This document shows, piece by piece, positions 32,416-43,031 of a DNA stretch of 64,000 bases. The notes under the pieces are model-generated. The model was given only the letters and a program-made list of their open reading frames with translations. It did no database searches and had not been told where the DNA came from. The first letter of the stretch is position 1. Every line of letters begins with the position of its first letter. This DNA comes from Staphylotrichum longicolle (Eukaryota; Ascomycota; Sordariomycetes; Sordariales; Chaetomiaceae), in NCBI GenBank assembly GCA_019096155.1, contig JAHCVI010000003.1:4402001-4466000 (forward strand), given 5' to 3'. Position numbers and translations under genes: made by a program.

Positions 32416-32978
32416 AGGCTAGGAGAGGATTGCATATGAGTAGGAATGTCCTGAGCTCCTGCGGCAGTTCAGCCAGAGCGGGTGGACATCCCACACTCTT
32501 TTGGGTGTGGTGAATTTGAGGCTGAATTTCTGGATGGTTGAGCTGAAATGCACCTCAGTATGTTGAATCGCAAGCAAACACAACAGATAGTTTCACAGGA
32601 AGGCCGCTTTGTGAGTGCAAGAGGAGATGCATCGGGCCTGAAGTGATCCAGGGGAGCCTTGTTCTGGGCGCAGATGTCTTCCAAGTTTCCAACCCCGCCG
32701 ATACCCTCACCGAGGTACTGTTTACAATCTCTCGCTTGAACCCCATTTCCGATCCGTCTCGGGCCGCTTATACGGCACATCCACGCTGACACTGCCACCA
32801 GTTTAGGATCGCTGCGCTGGTGGCTTGATCCGAACTGTACCATACTATCTGGGCCACGGTGGCTCCGCTATGCAGGGTCTCGAAGTACACCATAACGAAG
32901 TCTGTGGGACTCAGCGGGTCGAGTGTAACTGCCTGCACGCATATCATGTAAGTTGAGCTTCCGTCTCCAGGGAGGCAC
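32416..32978. other. Convergent intergenic region
   Basis: Between the esterase and the GTPase. The segment at 32870-32978 could be an extra 3' exon of the GTPase: GTAGGT at 33030 and CCGTTAG at 32979 would splice to a further frame of about 36 codons. Otherwise no gene is seen. Confidence 0.4.
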
Positions 32979-35174
32979 CTAACGGTTGACAGGAAGAGCA
33001 GGGATTGGAATCACAGGTATGTAGATACCTACCAAAATGCGCACAGGCCAGTGACTCTGCATGAACTGATCCATGTACGGGTAGTAGCCGCGCAGATTGT
33101 ACCAATAGCTTAGCGTCTCGGGACCAAACCCGTACGACATGATAAAGGCGCCTCCGTATCCGAACGCTACAGCCGCAATCTTGGAACCGTCTATTGCCGC
33201 CAGTTGCGTGCGGACGTTGTCTCTTGCATGGTAGTAGCACTCGCCGCCCTTCCAGCGCGCATAGAAATCCGGACGGGGCCCGAGGACGCAGTATTCCAGG
33301 TCTGAGACGCCGAGCGCTCGGATACCGCAGCCCAAGTGTGGGTATGATGCCTCCAACAGAGCCGAGCGACCTGTAGTGGGACGTTAAGTTGTCAGCGTTG
33401 ACTCACACACGGGTGTCCAGGTTCTCGAGCGCAGCGCCCTGACGCGCCACCGCGGTGCTACCTAGTACTCACTCCAAGTCCCGTCCCTATACCGGGCAAT
33501 CCACTGAGTGCCTTGCGAGTCGTAGCTGCCAAGGCTGGCAGCCTCTAGCCATGCTGAACCGGCCTTCATCTTGGGGAACACAACCTGGTTACTGCTCCAG
33601 CAGCACGCGGCCCGTGAGAAAATAAGCATATTTCCGCACATTGAGACTGAATACGTCGTGGGTGCTCTGCTGTGCGACTGGGCTTTCACCGCCAGGGTAC
33701 CGGGATGTGGTGGTCGTTGTTCGGCTTGTTGCGCTTGTATCTTTTCCTTCCGGACCTGATCCCGTTCTTTTTCAAGCCGCTTCCGTTCTTCCTCGAGCTG
33801 CTGCGCAGCCTGTTTCACCAAGCTGAATTCCTTGCGCATATCATACGCATTGCGTCTCTCGATCTCCTCCTTTTCTTCCTTGAGTTGCTGCTTGCGCTTC
33901 TCGAACCGCCTGAGTTGCTCTTTGTGTGCAGCCTTCTGTTCCTCCAGCTCCTTTTCCATACGGGCGACGCGCTTGTCGCGATCGGCGATGAGGTTCTTCA
34001 TGGTTGCCCGGAGCTTTTCCGTGTCCCCTTCCACCTTCTTGATCTTGGCCGTGTATCTGTCGCGCTCCTCGCGCAGCAGCTCCTCGGCCTCTCGGTCGCG
34101 TTGCTGTATGGCCGTCGTCATCCGCTCCTCCATGTCCTTGCGCTCCTTCTCCCACTTCTCCTTCTCCTTGAGCATCTCCGCCTCCAGCTCCCGGCCGGCC
34201 GACGTCTGATCCAGCGAGCGGTTTTCGTCCACCAGCTGTCTCTGGAGCTCTGTGGCAACAGGCCCGTCGCGGTTGGCCAGCAGGCTGATGATGTCCCTGG
34301 CGCACGACGCAGTGTTGTCATGTCGATGAAACGAGCTGCCCTTGGACACCATCCAGCCCCAGAACTCCTCAGTGTCGATCAGCACTTTCTCGCGCTCGGC
34401 GCCTTCTCTCTCGCCCACCCGGTCCCACATGGTCGTGACGAGGATGACGCTCTTGAGAGCAGCCGGACCACACAACTGCTTGAACATCATGAAGTTCCTC
34501 TTCGCCGAGCCTTGCATGCGGTTGTCAGTTATGCGATGGAGGTAGATGATGCCGTGGAGCAGAATCCTGTTGCGATACGAGTCGGCAAGCCAGGCAGCTA
34601 TTTCAGAGAGGACCTCGGTGTCGCTTCTGGTGGTATCGTCAAAGCCAGGCGTGTCGATAAGGTAGACGGTCCGGTCGGGTGAGATATCGTACGCGTATAT
34701 GGCGACCACAGATGTGCCTGCTCACTCATCAGTGTCGCGGAACTTGACTGGAGGATTGGCTTGCGGAGGTGCAGTTAACCGCAGTCTCAGGCGTCAACGT
34801 TCCATCTTACATGACTGGAGGTCGTGACCAATCTTGACGGATTTGCCTGAGCAGAGGGAGATGAAAGAGCTCTTGCCCGAGCCAGTGACACCCATCACAG
34901 CAATGAAGACATCGTTTGGACTGCGTCTTTCGTTAGCTGTCCGCAATATCCCACCCCGTTTTCGCGCCGCGTAAACGACTTACCCAGGTGCACGGCCAGC
35001 TCGAAATCCCTCGGGCTGGGACTGGGGGGCTTTGGATTTCCAGAGCCACTGCAGCAGCTGGGATTCGGGTTGCTTGGGGCGGCGGGGGAGGGCTTGCGCT
35101 ATGCGGTGACAAATTAGCTCGGATTCGTTCCCTTAACGTGGTGCATCAGGTGCCAGCCTACCGTTGAAAGACAT
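32979..35174 (-). CDS. P-loop GTPase (AIG1/GIMA-like) with coiled coil and C-terminal beta-repeat module (5 exons)
   Basis: Exons: 35174-35162 (13 bp), 35098-34984, 34920-34811, 34717-33473, 33370-32979. All four introns (63, 63, 93, 102 bp) are GT-AG and in phase; the product is 624 residues. The G domain has the P-loop GVTGSGKS (53-60), G3 as LIDTPGFDD, the family signature HGIIYLHRITDNRM and VILVTTMWDRV in the G4 position. A long charged coiled coil follows (about residues 220-420). The C-terminal ~180 residues, split across the last intron, contain two or more related units: IRALGVSDLEYCV plus FYARWKGGECYY, and IAAVAFGYGGAFIMSYG plus WYNLRGYYPYM. These read as beta strands with aromatic residues and resemble repeat modules seen in other fungal effector-type proteins. 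GTP-dependent assembly is inferred from AIG1/septin relatives. The 3' end could extend through one more intron. Confidence 0.82.
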
Positions 35175-36070
35175 GTCGTACTGTATTGCTTCAGGTGCAC
35201 GTTATGATCGTTATGACAGGCCGTTAGGTTTACAAGATTGGGGTTCCTCAGTGAGATGGTCTGAGATGCTGAAGCGAAGCCTACGGGGTTGGGACTAAGA
35301 AAACGACGAAGGTCCGCCTCAAAATGAAGGAATGCCTCGCCTGCGGGTAAGCTATACCATGAAAACGTGCAAAAGCCACCAGCGCGTCCCGTTTCAGCTG
35401 GGTGTGTGGTGCAATAACATGATTCGGTAGCCAAGGTACACATCGTCTGCTCTTTGCCGCCCAGCACCACGCCTCATATGCATCTGCCTGGCCTCTACGA
35501 CGCAAGAATCACAGCGTATAATGAGCCTTGCCGCAGCCAGGTTGATTTCTCGCTGAGAGCCTGAGACAGCCTTCAGGGGCAGACGGCCCCCAGAACCAGC
35601 CCTGGACCGTGTGGGAGGTCGGCGACCAGGCGCACCTCTGGCCAATCAAGCTACGCAGGCGCGGCCCCTGACAGTGATGTGTTTCCATTTCGTTTGCCGG
35701 CTCTTTCAAGAGGACACATGCTTGTCGCGGCAAAGGTGTAGCATTGGCTCGTTGGCTGCTTGATGGCATGGGGGTCAGAGGTGGATGCTGTGCGACCCCA
35801 AGGGACAGCAGGCTGGGCGCGAAAGTCTACCTAATGATTTCCAGCCCCGAAGCCAGCCTTACCAGTCCCTAATCTATTTTTTTAAAAAAAGATTTCACGT
35901 ACTGAAATAACTACCTGTAGAGAGACAGGACTGGAGCGGGAAAAGGGCCCGCCGTCTCTGGAATCTTCCAGCCCTCAACACTGGGTCTTTTTTACAACCA
36001 CCTTCACAAATCCCACTCCGACGGGATAACCGACGCATCTTGCCCAATTAGTGAGAATCGCGATTTAGTA
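35175..36070. other. Divergent promoter region between two paralogous GTPases
   Basis: 896 bp separating the start codons of two related GTPase genes. A T7/A7 tract lies at 35877-35889, about 185 bp before the second start. Co-regulation from this region is possible. No gene is supported in it. Confidence 0.5.
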
Positions 36071-37555
36071 ATGACTATGGAGACGATTCTCTCACCCGAG
36101 GAGTTGACCGCGCAAGCCGAATTATTCGCGGTCTTTACTGGCGTTACCAAACCTCACCCCAGGGACCGATTCTTCCTCGTCATGGGGATGACAGGCTCGG
36201 GGAAAAGCACCTTTGTCGGTAGATGCACAGGCAAAGATGTCGGTGTTGGTGACGGGCTTCAGTCATGTGAGATTTCGCCTCTAGCCCAGCAACTCGCTCT
36301 TGGCTGACAAGGTCCCTCAGACACAAATTCTGTTGCTGTGTTCGATTTCTCATGGGATGGGCGGCGGATCTATCTGATCGACACGCCTGGCTTCAACGAC
36401 ACCAACCGGTCGGACGTTGAGATCCTCGAGATCCTCGCTACCTACCTTGGGGCTTCCTACGCCAACGGCGTGCGTATTCATGGTCTGATTGTGCTCCATC
36501 CCATCTCAGACAACCGTATGACGGGGTCGAGTCTGCGCAACATCGAGCTGATCAAGGCTATATGCGGATTCACGTGCTATCGCAACGTTGCCATTGCAAC
36601 CACTATGTGGCCCCATGCCCCGGATCAAGCCGACAGGGCGGTCCTAGAGAATAGGGTCGCCGAGTTGGTGAGCGACGGTAGGTTCTTTGGCGACATGGTC
36701 GCTCGGGGTGCCGCCTTGTTCCGCCACAACGAAAGTGGCACCCGAAGCGCCTCGGATCAGGCCAGGTCGGCACGGCACATTGTCAACCACCTCGTTCAGC
36801 AGTCAAAAATACGCTTTCCGGACGTGCTCCAGCTGCAACGGGAGATGGTGGACGAGGGAAAGGTGCTCAGTGAGACTGCAGCAGGCATCGCCGTCGCTGG
36901 GGAGCTCTTCCAGGCCCGCCGCGCCCACCAACGTGAACTGGAGCAGCTAGAGGTCGAACTGAACAGCCAACTTGCTCAAGCCAACGCCGCATACGCAGCT
37001 CAGTTACAGGAGCTACAGGCAGACGTTGCGGCGAGGCTGATGCAGGCCGAGGACGCAAAGGTGGCGCTCCAAAAGTCCATGCATGAGATGCATCGAGACG
37101 AAGACAGAGCCTGGAGGCAGAGGATCAAAGAGCTGGACAGAAGGTTTCGCAAACAGCTTGCGGAGAAAGAGCAGGAGCTGCTAGATATGGAGGAGTCTCT
37201 TATGCACATCCGCTGGGATATGGCCCGGCGTCTACGGAGCTCACCCGGACCCCAACCACCAGTTCGCCAAAACAAGCAGAAAGCGCTCCAAGTTGTTGAT
37301 TTCGGACAGCCAGAGACAAGCCAAACACAACCAACAAGCCCGAAGCAAGGGCGGGCAGCGCTGCAGATTGCCGAACAGGAGAGATGGTTGCTGACGCTCG
37401 GGCAGAGGTTGCTCAGACCAAGGTTTGTATGGGAAGTTCAAGGCCCAGACAGGGAATATTGTCAACGGCGGAACAAACGGTCTCGCTGCCGGGTAACTAG
37501 TGGTGTCATCACCGGTGAGCTTCTCCAATCTGCCTCGCCCTTACCCTACCTTTAA
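36071..37555 (+). CDS. P-loop GTPase (AIG1/GIMA-like) with coiled coil, paralogue of the neighbouring gene (2 exons)
   Basis: Exons are 36071-36266 and 36321-37555 (54-bp intron, GTGAGA/CCTCAG, phase 1 plus 2). The product is 476 residues. The intron sits at the same place as intron 3 of the divergent paralogue, just after LQS. The P-loop is GMTGSGKS (39-46), G3 is LIDTPGFND and the family signature is HGLIVLHPISDNRM. At the G4-like position it reads ATTMWPHAPD, where the paralogue has TTMWD, so the Asp that usually reads guanine is replaced by Pro. A coiled coil follows (about 200-330). The C-terminus is short and polar, lacking the beta-repeat module of the paralogue. The last ~60 residues are not typical protein, so a further 3' intron may have been missed. 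Confidence 0.8.
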
Positions 37556-38090
37556 AAGGGCTCTCAGAGACGCCGATATTGACCAAAGTTTTCTCATCCA
37601 GCTGTTGCCGGAGGCGCTGGACTACTTCTTTGCAACGTGATGTAAAGGGGGAACCAGGCGGACAACTCAAGTACCAAGATTATGGAGTACTCAGATGTCT
37701 TCCATGTCACTCTCAAGGCACTGCTTGCTCATTCGGTTCATACACACTGCAACGAGTGCTTCGATTGCCGCCTCATCCGCTTGTCTGTCTGACAGATGTT
37801 TCTAATTACTAGGGAGTTTCAGGAACTGGCATCTTACCGGACTCCAACAGTCACCTGCTGACTACTTGCCCACCTCGCGATCATCGATCCAGTGAATGTA
37901 CGTAATAACGGGCCACTGACAAGTGACATGACGGATCTTCTTGCCCCAGAAAAAGAACGGAGTTGTTCGTAAGTACCTTCGGTATATATAAAAACCAGCA
38001 CATTCCACCAAACCACAGCCGTCAATCAATGCTTTCCAGACCAAATGCAACACAACGAGAACCAACAGAGCCCCATAAATACACGCTCGC
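37556..38090. other. Convergent intergenic region
   Basis: Between the second GTPase and the GH31 gene; 3' UTR sequence of both. No gene is supported. Confidence 0.45.
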
Positions 38091-40592
38091 TCACACAATA
38101 ACATACTCCTGCAACACCTCTCCGAGTTCCTCCACCATGCCTCCCTTCACATCCGCCCACACTTCATGCCCCTTGGCGCCCCCCTCCGACCGCCCATCCG
38201 CCGCCCAAATCTCCATGACGGCATTCTTCACCGCGGCATCGACCCCGAGACCCAACAACCTCTCGACCCTCGTCTGCACGGCATCGCCAGACCGCGCCAC
38301 GGCATCCCACACGGGATCCTTCTGGTCATACCACATCTCGCAGCGGTGCAGCATGTCAAACACCCGCGCCTTGACGTCGACCACGTCCAGCTGCAGATCC
38401 CTGCCCAGCGCAATCTCGAACCCCTCCGGGCTCCAGCGGTGCACGTTGCCCAGCGCGACGGTCGTGCACCCCTCGGCCTCGTCGCGTGTGACGCGGAACC
38501 CGGGCACGCGCGCCTGCACGTCCGTCGTGGTGTGTCCGATCAGCTTGACGTTCCACTGGCGCCACTTGCCGGCGCCATTCCACTCCGGGCCGATGGTGAG
38601 GATGCCCTGCGCCTGGTCCCAGGTGATGGGCGTGCGGACAAAGGCGCTGAGCGCGGGCTGGAGGAGGTCGTCGTCATCGTCGTCGCAGCGACCGTCCCGT
38701 TCGGGCTCCTCGACGAGCTCAAAGTGCGCGTCCTTGCCGACGACGAGCAGGATGGTGATTTCGGTGGGCCGCGGGGAGCCGTTTGCCAGCTTGGGCGTGG
38801 TGTCGAGCGGGACGATGGTGCCCTCGCGCGCGAGGACGGGGAGCTGCGTCAGGTCGCGGTGCAGGTGCATGTACCGCCCACCGTCGTACACGAGATGCGG
38901 GTGGAACAGGTCGACGAAGCGACCTTTCGGGAGCCAGGCGCGGACGCCGCCCATGAGGGAAGCCGGGCTGTCCGGGGAGGTGATGGGAGCCACGATCAGA
39001 TCCGGGCCAAAGTAGTACTGGGTGGGGACGGTGTATGCCTCGTCGTCCTTGTGGTTCCAGTACATGGGTTGGATCAGGGGCTCGTGCTCGTAGGACGCGC
39101 GGACGTTCATGGTGTAGAGGAACGGGATGAGGCGGTGCCGGAGGACGAGGAAGTCCTTGATGATCTTGTGGGCCTCCTTCTCAAAGTTCCAGGGCTCCTT
39201 GGAGTTCCAGAGGTTCTTGGTTGAGTGCAGGCGCATGATTGGGGAGAAGCAGCCGAGCTGAACCCAGCGGACAGTGAGCTGGTTGGATCTCACGCCGCCC
39301 CAGTGACCGCCAATGTCGTGGCTCCACCAGCCGTAACCGATGTTGGAGGCTGTTGCGGTAAACTCGGGCTGGAACTCGAGACCTGCCCAGGTAATCTGCG
39401 TATCACCCGAGAAGCCGATCGGGTATCTGTGAGATCCGGCACCGGCGTACCGCGAGAAGGTCAGGGGCCTCTGAATGACTTTGAGACTGCGGCGGCTGGT
39501 CAGGTAGTGGTAGTGGTTGAGCACCCACAGCGGGTCGACGCCGGGGATCTTGGTCCTGTTGCCCTGCTGCCAGTCGATCCACCAAAAGTCGACGCCCTGC
39601 TTCTCGAGCGTGAGCTTGAGGACGTCAAAGTAGGCGTCCAGGAACTTTCGGTCGGTGCAGTCAAACTCGATCGGCGCCTCCCGAGAGGTGTCGTGGTGCA
39701 AGGCCTTGGCCACCGCTTGGTACTGGTCCTCAAAAGCCCGGATGCCGTCGGCGGGGTGGTCGTTCAGGGTCACCTTCAGGCCCCGCTTGTGCAGTTCCTT
39801 CATGAACCCGTCCGGGTCCGGGAAGAAGTCGCGGTTCCAACTGTAGCCTGTCCAACCGGAGCCGTACTTGGGTGGGATGTTGACCTTGTGCCAGTCCATG
39901 TCAATCACACCCACATTGAGAGGGATGCCTTCCTCTTTGAAGCGGTCCATGAGGTCCAGATACTCGCTGGCGGTGTATTCGTGGTACCGCGACCACCAGT
40001 TGCCCAACGTCCAGCGTGGAAGGACCGGCTGGCGGCCCGAGATGCGGTAAAATGCCTTGATGGCGGCCTTGTGGTCCCCGTTGTAGCCAAACAGGTAACC
40101 GTCGATGCGGCCAGGGCGGCGCGTGGCAATCCACCCGTTGTCAAACAACATGGACTTGCTGTCATCGAGCACCGCGTACGCCTTGCGAGAGAGCACTCCC
40201 GGTTCCAAATCAACCCGACCCCAAGCGCCATCGAGGGTCCTGGCAGTGCCGCCCAGGTCTCCGTAGCTTTTGCCGTCGTAGTGCCAGACATCCTCGCCGA
40301 TCTTGGCCGAGAGTCCCGACGAGGAGAACTGCTTCTTGTCGTAGGTGAGGTGCACGTGCTCAGTGATGATATCGAGGCAGTGCTTGCTGTCAACGACGCG
40401 GTAGTGCGGGGCGTCAAACCAGCGGAACAGGGCAAAGGTGGACACACGGTCCTCGAACTCGCCGTCCTCAGACCATTCGAAGCGGATCAAGCGCGAGGTC
40501 AAGACGCTGAAGCGGTAGTGCGAGCCGCTGACAATAGCCTTGGGGTTGGTCGCCGGCTTGCACGGGAACGAGTACCGGCTGCTGTTGGCCAT
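38091..40592 (-). CDS. Glycoside hydrolase family 31 (alpha-glucosidase/alpha-xylosidase type)
   Basis: One 833-residue exon. The GH31 barrel is evident from RWTLGNWWSRYHEYT, VGVIDMDWH, the nucleophile motif FWWIDWQQG (D340) and the acid/base region IGFSGDTQITW (D397), then GYGWWSHDIGGHWGG and a C-terminal beta domain. There is no signal peptide, so the enzyme is probably intracellular. The WIDWQQG nucleophile motif differs from the WIDMNE form of classical secreted fungal alpha-glucosidases and suits the bacterial-like cytosolic subgroup. Substrates in that subgroup include alpha-glucosides and related sugars; the exact one cannot be read from the sequence. An acidic run of six Asp lies in the distal beta domain and is likely a loop. 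GC content is high and there is no intron, so ancient transfer is possible but not shown. Confidence 0.92.
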   Translation of the reverse strand: MANSSRYSFPCKPATNPKAIVSGSHYRFSVLTSRLIRFEWSEDGEFEDRVSTFALFRWFDAPHYRVVDSKHCLDIITEHVHLTYDKKQFSSSGLSAKIGEDVWHYDGKSYGDLGGTARTLDGAWGRVDLEPGVLSRKAYAVLDDSKSMLFDNGWIATRRPGRIDGYLFGYNGDHKAAIKAFYRISGRQPVLPRWTLGNWWSRYHEYTASEYLDLMDRFKEEGIPLNVGVIDMDWHKVNIPPKYGSGWTGYSWNRDFFPDPDGFMKELHKRGLKVTLNDHPADGIRAFEDQYQAVAKALHHDTSREAPIEFDCTDRKFLDAYFDVLKLTLEKQGVDFWWIDWQQGNRTKIPGVDPLWVLNHYHYLTSRRSLKVIQRPLTFSRYAGAGSHRYPIGFSGDTQITWAGLEFQPEFTATASNIGYGWWSHDIGGHWGGVRSNQLTVRWVQLGCFSPIMRLHSTKNLWNSKEPWNFEKEAHKIIKDFLVLRHRLIPFLYTMNVRASYEHEPLIQPMYWNHKDDEAYTVPTQYYFGPDLIVAPITSPDSPASLMGGVRAWLPKGRFVDLFHPHLVYDGGRYMHLHRDLTQLPVLAREGTIVPLDTTPKLANGSPRPTEITILLVVGKDAHFELVEEPERDGRCDDDDDDLLQPALSAFVRTPITWDQAQGILTIGPEWNGAGKWRQWNVKLIGHTTTDVQARVPGFRVTRDEAEGCTTVALGNVHRWSPEGFEIALGRDLQLDVVDVKARVFDMLHRCEMWYDQKDPVWDAVARSGDAVQTRVERLLGLGVDAAVKNAVMEIWAADGRSEGGAKGHEVWADVKGGMVEELGEVLQEYVIV

Positions 40593-41271
40593 TGTCGTGC
40601 TTTAACCCTGGGTCTGCATACAAATCAAAAGGTCAATGTCAGAGAGTGAAAAATAAGAGAAAAAGTCGAGACTGGGCAATCCCGACTCGGGCTCGAAGCT
40701 GGGATGGGATGGAAGGAGGTCAAAGGTGTTCCTGCCCCGATCTTCACCTCCAGTTTCCCCAATTCCGATTCCCCAAAAGCCCCCCTCTGTTTCAGACCAC
40801 TCCTTCCCTCGGTCAGCTGAGCCTGTCCTTGTCCTCCCCCGCAACAGGGCTGGCACAACCCCACTGTGGGGAACCTGCGCCTCCACCTGACCAGGAAGCA
40901 GCCAATCATGGATGGGGAGTGGCCACGAATGACCCCTTGTTCTGGGCTGGCCACCCCCTTCGCCAAGCGCTGTCAAGGACGAGCTTCCCGTTTTTGTTCA
41001 GCATCAAAGTCCCATGGCCTGGCACACCAAGTTGACGGTCTTGGGCGGCGAAGAGCGAGGTGCCGTCGACACAACCCGCCGACGAACGTGACGCGCATTA
41101 GACCTGACTTGCGATGGCGGACCCTATTAATCTTGATCCAGGCATATATTTCGTGTTTCTCTCGGCAGTTCTCCAATGTTTCCTTCGGTCCTTCCCATGT
41201 CTGGCTGATCAAACCGTCAAACACGAGACCCCCGATTGCGACCCTTTGAAGGCATACGGATAACCGACTAC
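40593..41271. other. Intergenic region
   Basis: GH31 promoter and the 3' flank of the Clr5 gene, both on the minus strand. It is pyrimidine-rich on the plus strand at 40740-40830. No gene is supported. Confidence 0.45.
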
Positions 41272-43031
41272 CTACCACGCTCCCGTATTCACGTCCGTGT
41301 CGAGCGGTCCATCCCACACCCCGCTCAGATCAGACGGCGATTGCCTGACCCCCCGCCGTGCCTGGGCCAGTATCTCGGCCTGCACCTGCGCAAACTTCTG
41401 CTGCCAGCGTTTGACGTCCTCGGGGTTTTGCAGGAGCCCCGGGAAATCGACCAGCGCGAGCAGGATGTCGGCCACCGCCGAGCTGTTGGGCCCCCGCGCC
41501 TTCTCGAGCGCCGAGTAGGTCTGCAGAAAGTAGTTGACCGCCTCGTCCATCCTCCCCGTGACGTAGCGCAGGAAGCCCGAGATGAAGAGATAGGTCGGGA
41601 GGATGCGTTGCGCGTGCGCGCTTTCGACTGAGCACGTCGGCAGGTAAGCACCAACCTGGTCTAAAACCTGCCCGGCCTCCTCGAAGCGGCCGCGGGTGAT
41701 GTAGGAACTGGCCGTGCCGAGAAGAAGGCGGCAGTGCGAGGTCGAGAGCCCGTTGCTTTTTTGCGAGACTTGCTCCCTCGCCCGGCATGTGACGCGGTCG
41801 AGCTCATCCGCTGCGGCCGCGCCTCGAAGCCTGAGCACCAGCAGGTACTCGCGCAGCGCGTTGATGGTGTTTTCGTCCTGCACGTCTTCTGTCTGCCGAG
41901 ACTCGAGATGATCCAGTCGTATCTTGGCGGTCCCTTGTAAGACAAGCAGGTACTCGGACAGAGGAAGCGACCTGATGCGCGACCAGGCCAGGCTCATCGG
42001 ATGCTTCTCGCCGAGTATGACGCCGCATAACCTCGCGACAAACTGCACCACCGCCCGGCCCAGCTCAGGCCGGCGCGCCGACAAGTAAAAGCAGCACCGC
42101 ATGAGCGCCGGAAAGACGGTGAAGTCCTGGTCCTTGATGAACTGGGGGAGATCGTCCAGCAAGTAGTTCACCAGCCGAACGGCGTCGGCGTCGCGACCGG
42201 GCCAGTCCGACACGTTGCGCACCTTGTCATACCATGCATTGAGGCGGGCACTGGAATCGGGGCCGCCGCGGCCAAAGTAGCGTTTGTGAGTGGGGGAGAG
42301 CTGCCAGAGCTTTTGCTCGAAGGAACCTTCGGTATAGTCTCGAAATAAGCGCAAGATCTCCTCGTGAACATGGAGTTCTTGGGCTGCATTGAGCTTCGGT
42401 GGTACTGACGGAGACCTCGTGCGAGGCGACTCTGGAGGCGGCGTCTTGCAGGTGATTTCGTGAAAGGTCTTGCTCAGGTTGAGCGAGTCGCAACTGTGTT
42501 TAGACCAAAACTCAGGGGTACGGGCGAGATATCGCTCAATGTCGTCCCTGATCAACCTCAGTCAGCACTGTGCCTTATCCAGGTGGTCACGACCTGACCA
42601 AAAACCCGCCAGCGTGACTGTTGCCCGGAACCTACCAGTCGACTGGACGGTTTCGAATAAAAAAGGATGATTTCTTGCCCAGAAGGTCGCGCTGCTTCTT
42701 GAGCCTGAGCATGTGGGCCACCTCGGCGGCCTTGTTATTCTTGTCAATGCCCCATTTCCTGATCCGGGTTCTGTACATTTTAACTCTGGGTCCAGTTAGC
42801 ACAACTCTGTTGCACTTTTAACCCATGTCCGACTGGGGCTCCGCACGTCGCAAAGAAGCAGTGGTCCAACGCCATGAGCTCCATCACCTCTTGGAGGGAT
42901 CTCTTCTCATGCAGATACAGCCGCGTGATGGTCTCCCGCTGGGCCTCCCAGTCGGCCGGGCCCGCGTACAGTTCCTGCATGCTTGGCTTGGGAGCCTTGG
43001 ATGGACCCATCTTGGAAACAGTCGAGAGCAT
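41272..43031 (-). CDS. Clr5-domain protein (3 exons)
   Basis: Exons are 43031-42847, 42785-42636 and 42547-41272. The introns (61 and 88 bp; the first has branch GCTAAC and an ATGTAC-proximal CCCAG acceptor) are in phase; the product is 536 residues. The N-terminus carries the Clr5 DNA-binding-like domain, split by intron 1: WEAQRETITRLYLHEKRSL, then MALDHCFFAT followed directly by VKMYRTRIRKWGIDKN. Clr5 is named for a fission-yeast silencing factor and is abundant in filamentous fungi. The remaining ~400 residues are helical and probably TPR-like (RFEEAGQVLDQVGAYLP, FISGFLRYVTGRMDEAVNYF). An alternative start is the ATG at 43010. Role: likely nuclear; regulation by protein or DNA binding is inferred. 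Confidence 0.85.

Noticed and set aside
33672..34682. 336-codon Leu-rich frame antisense to the GTPase coiled coil
   Set aside because: The antisense of a Glu/Lys/Arg-rich coiled coil automatically gives Leu/Ser/Phe-rich frames; it is not a membrane protein.
39225..40649. 474-codon open frame antisense to GH31
   Set aside because: Antisense shadow; the sense strand encodes the complete GH31 barrel.
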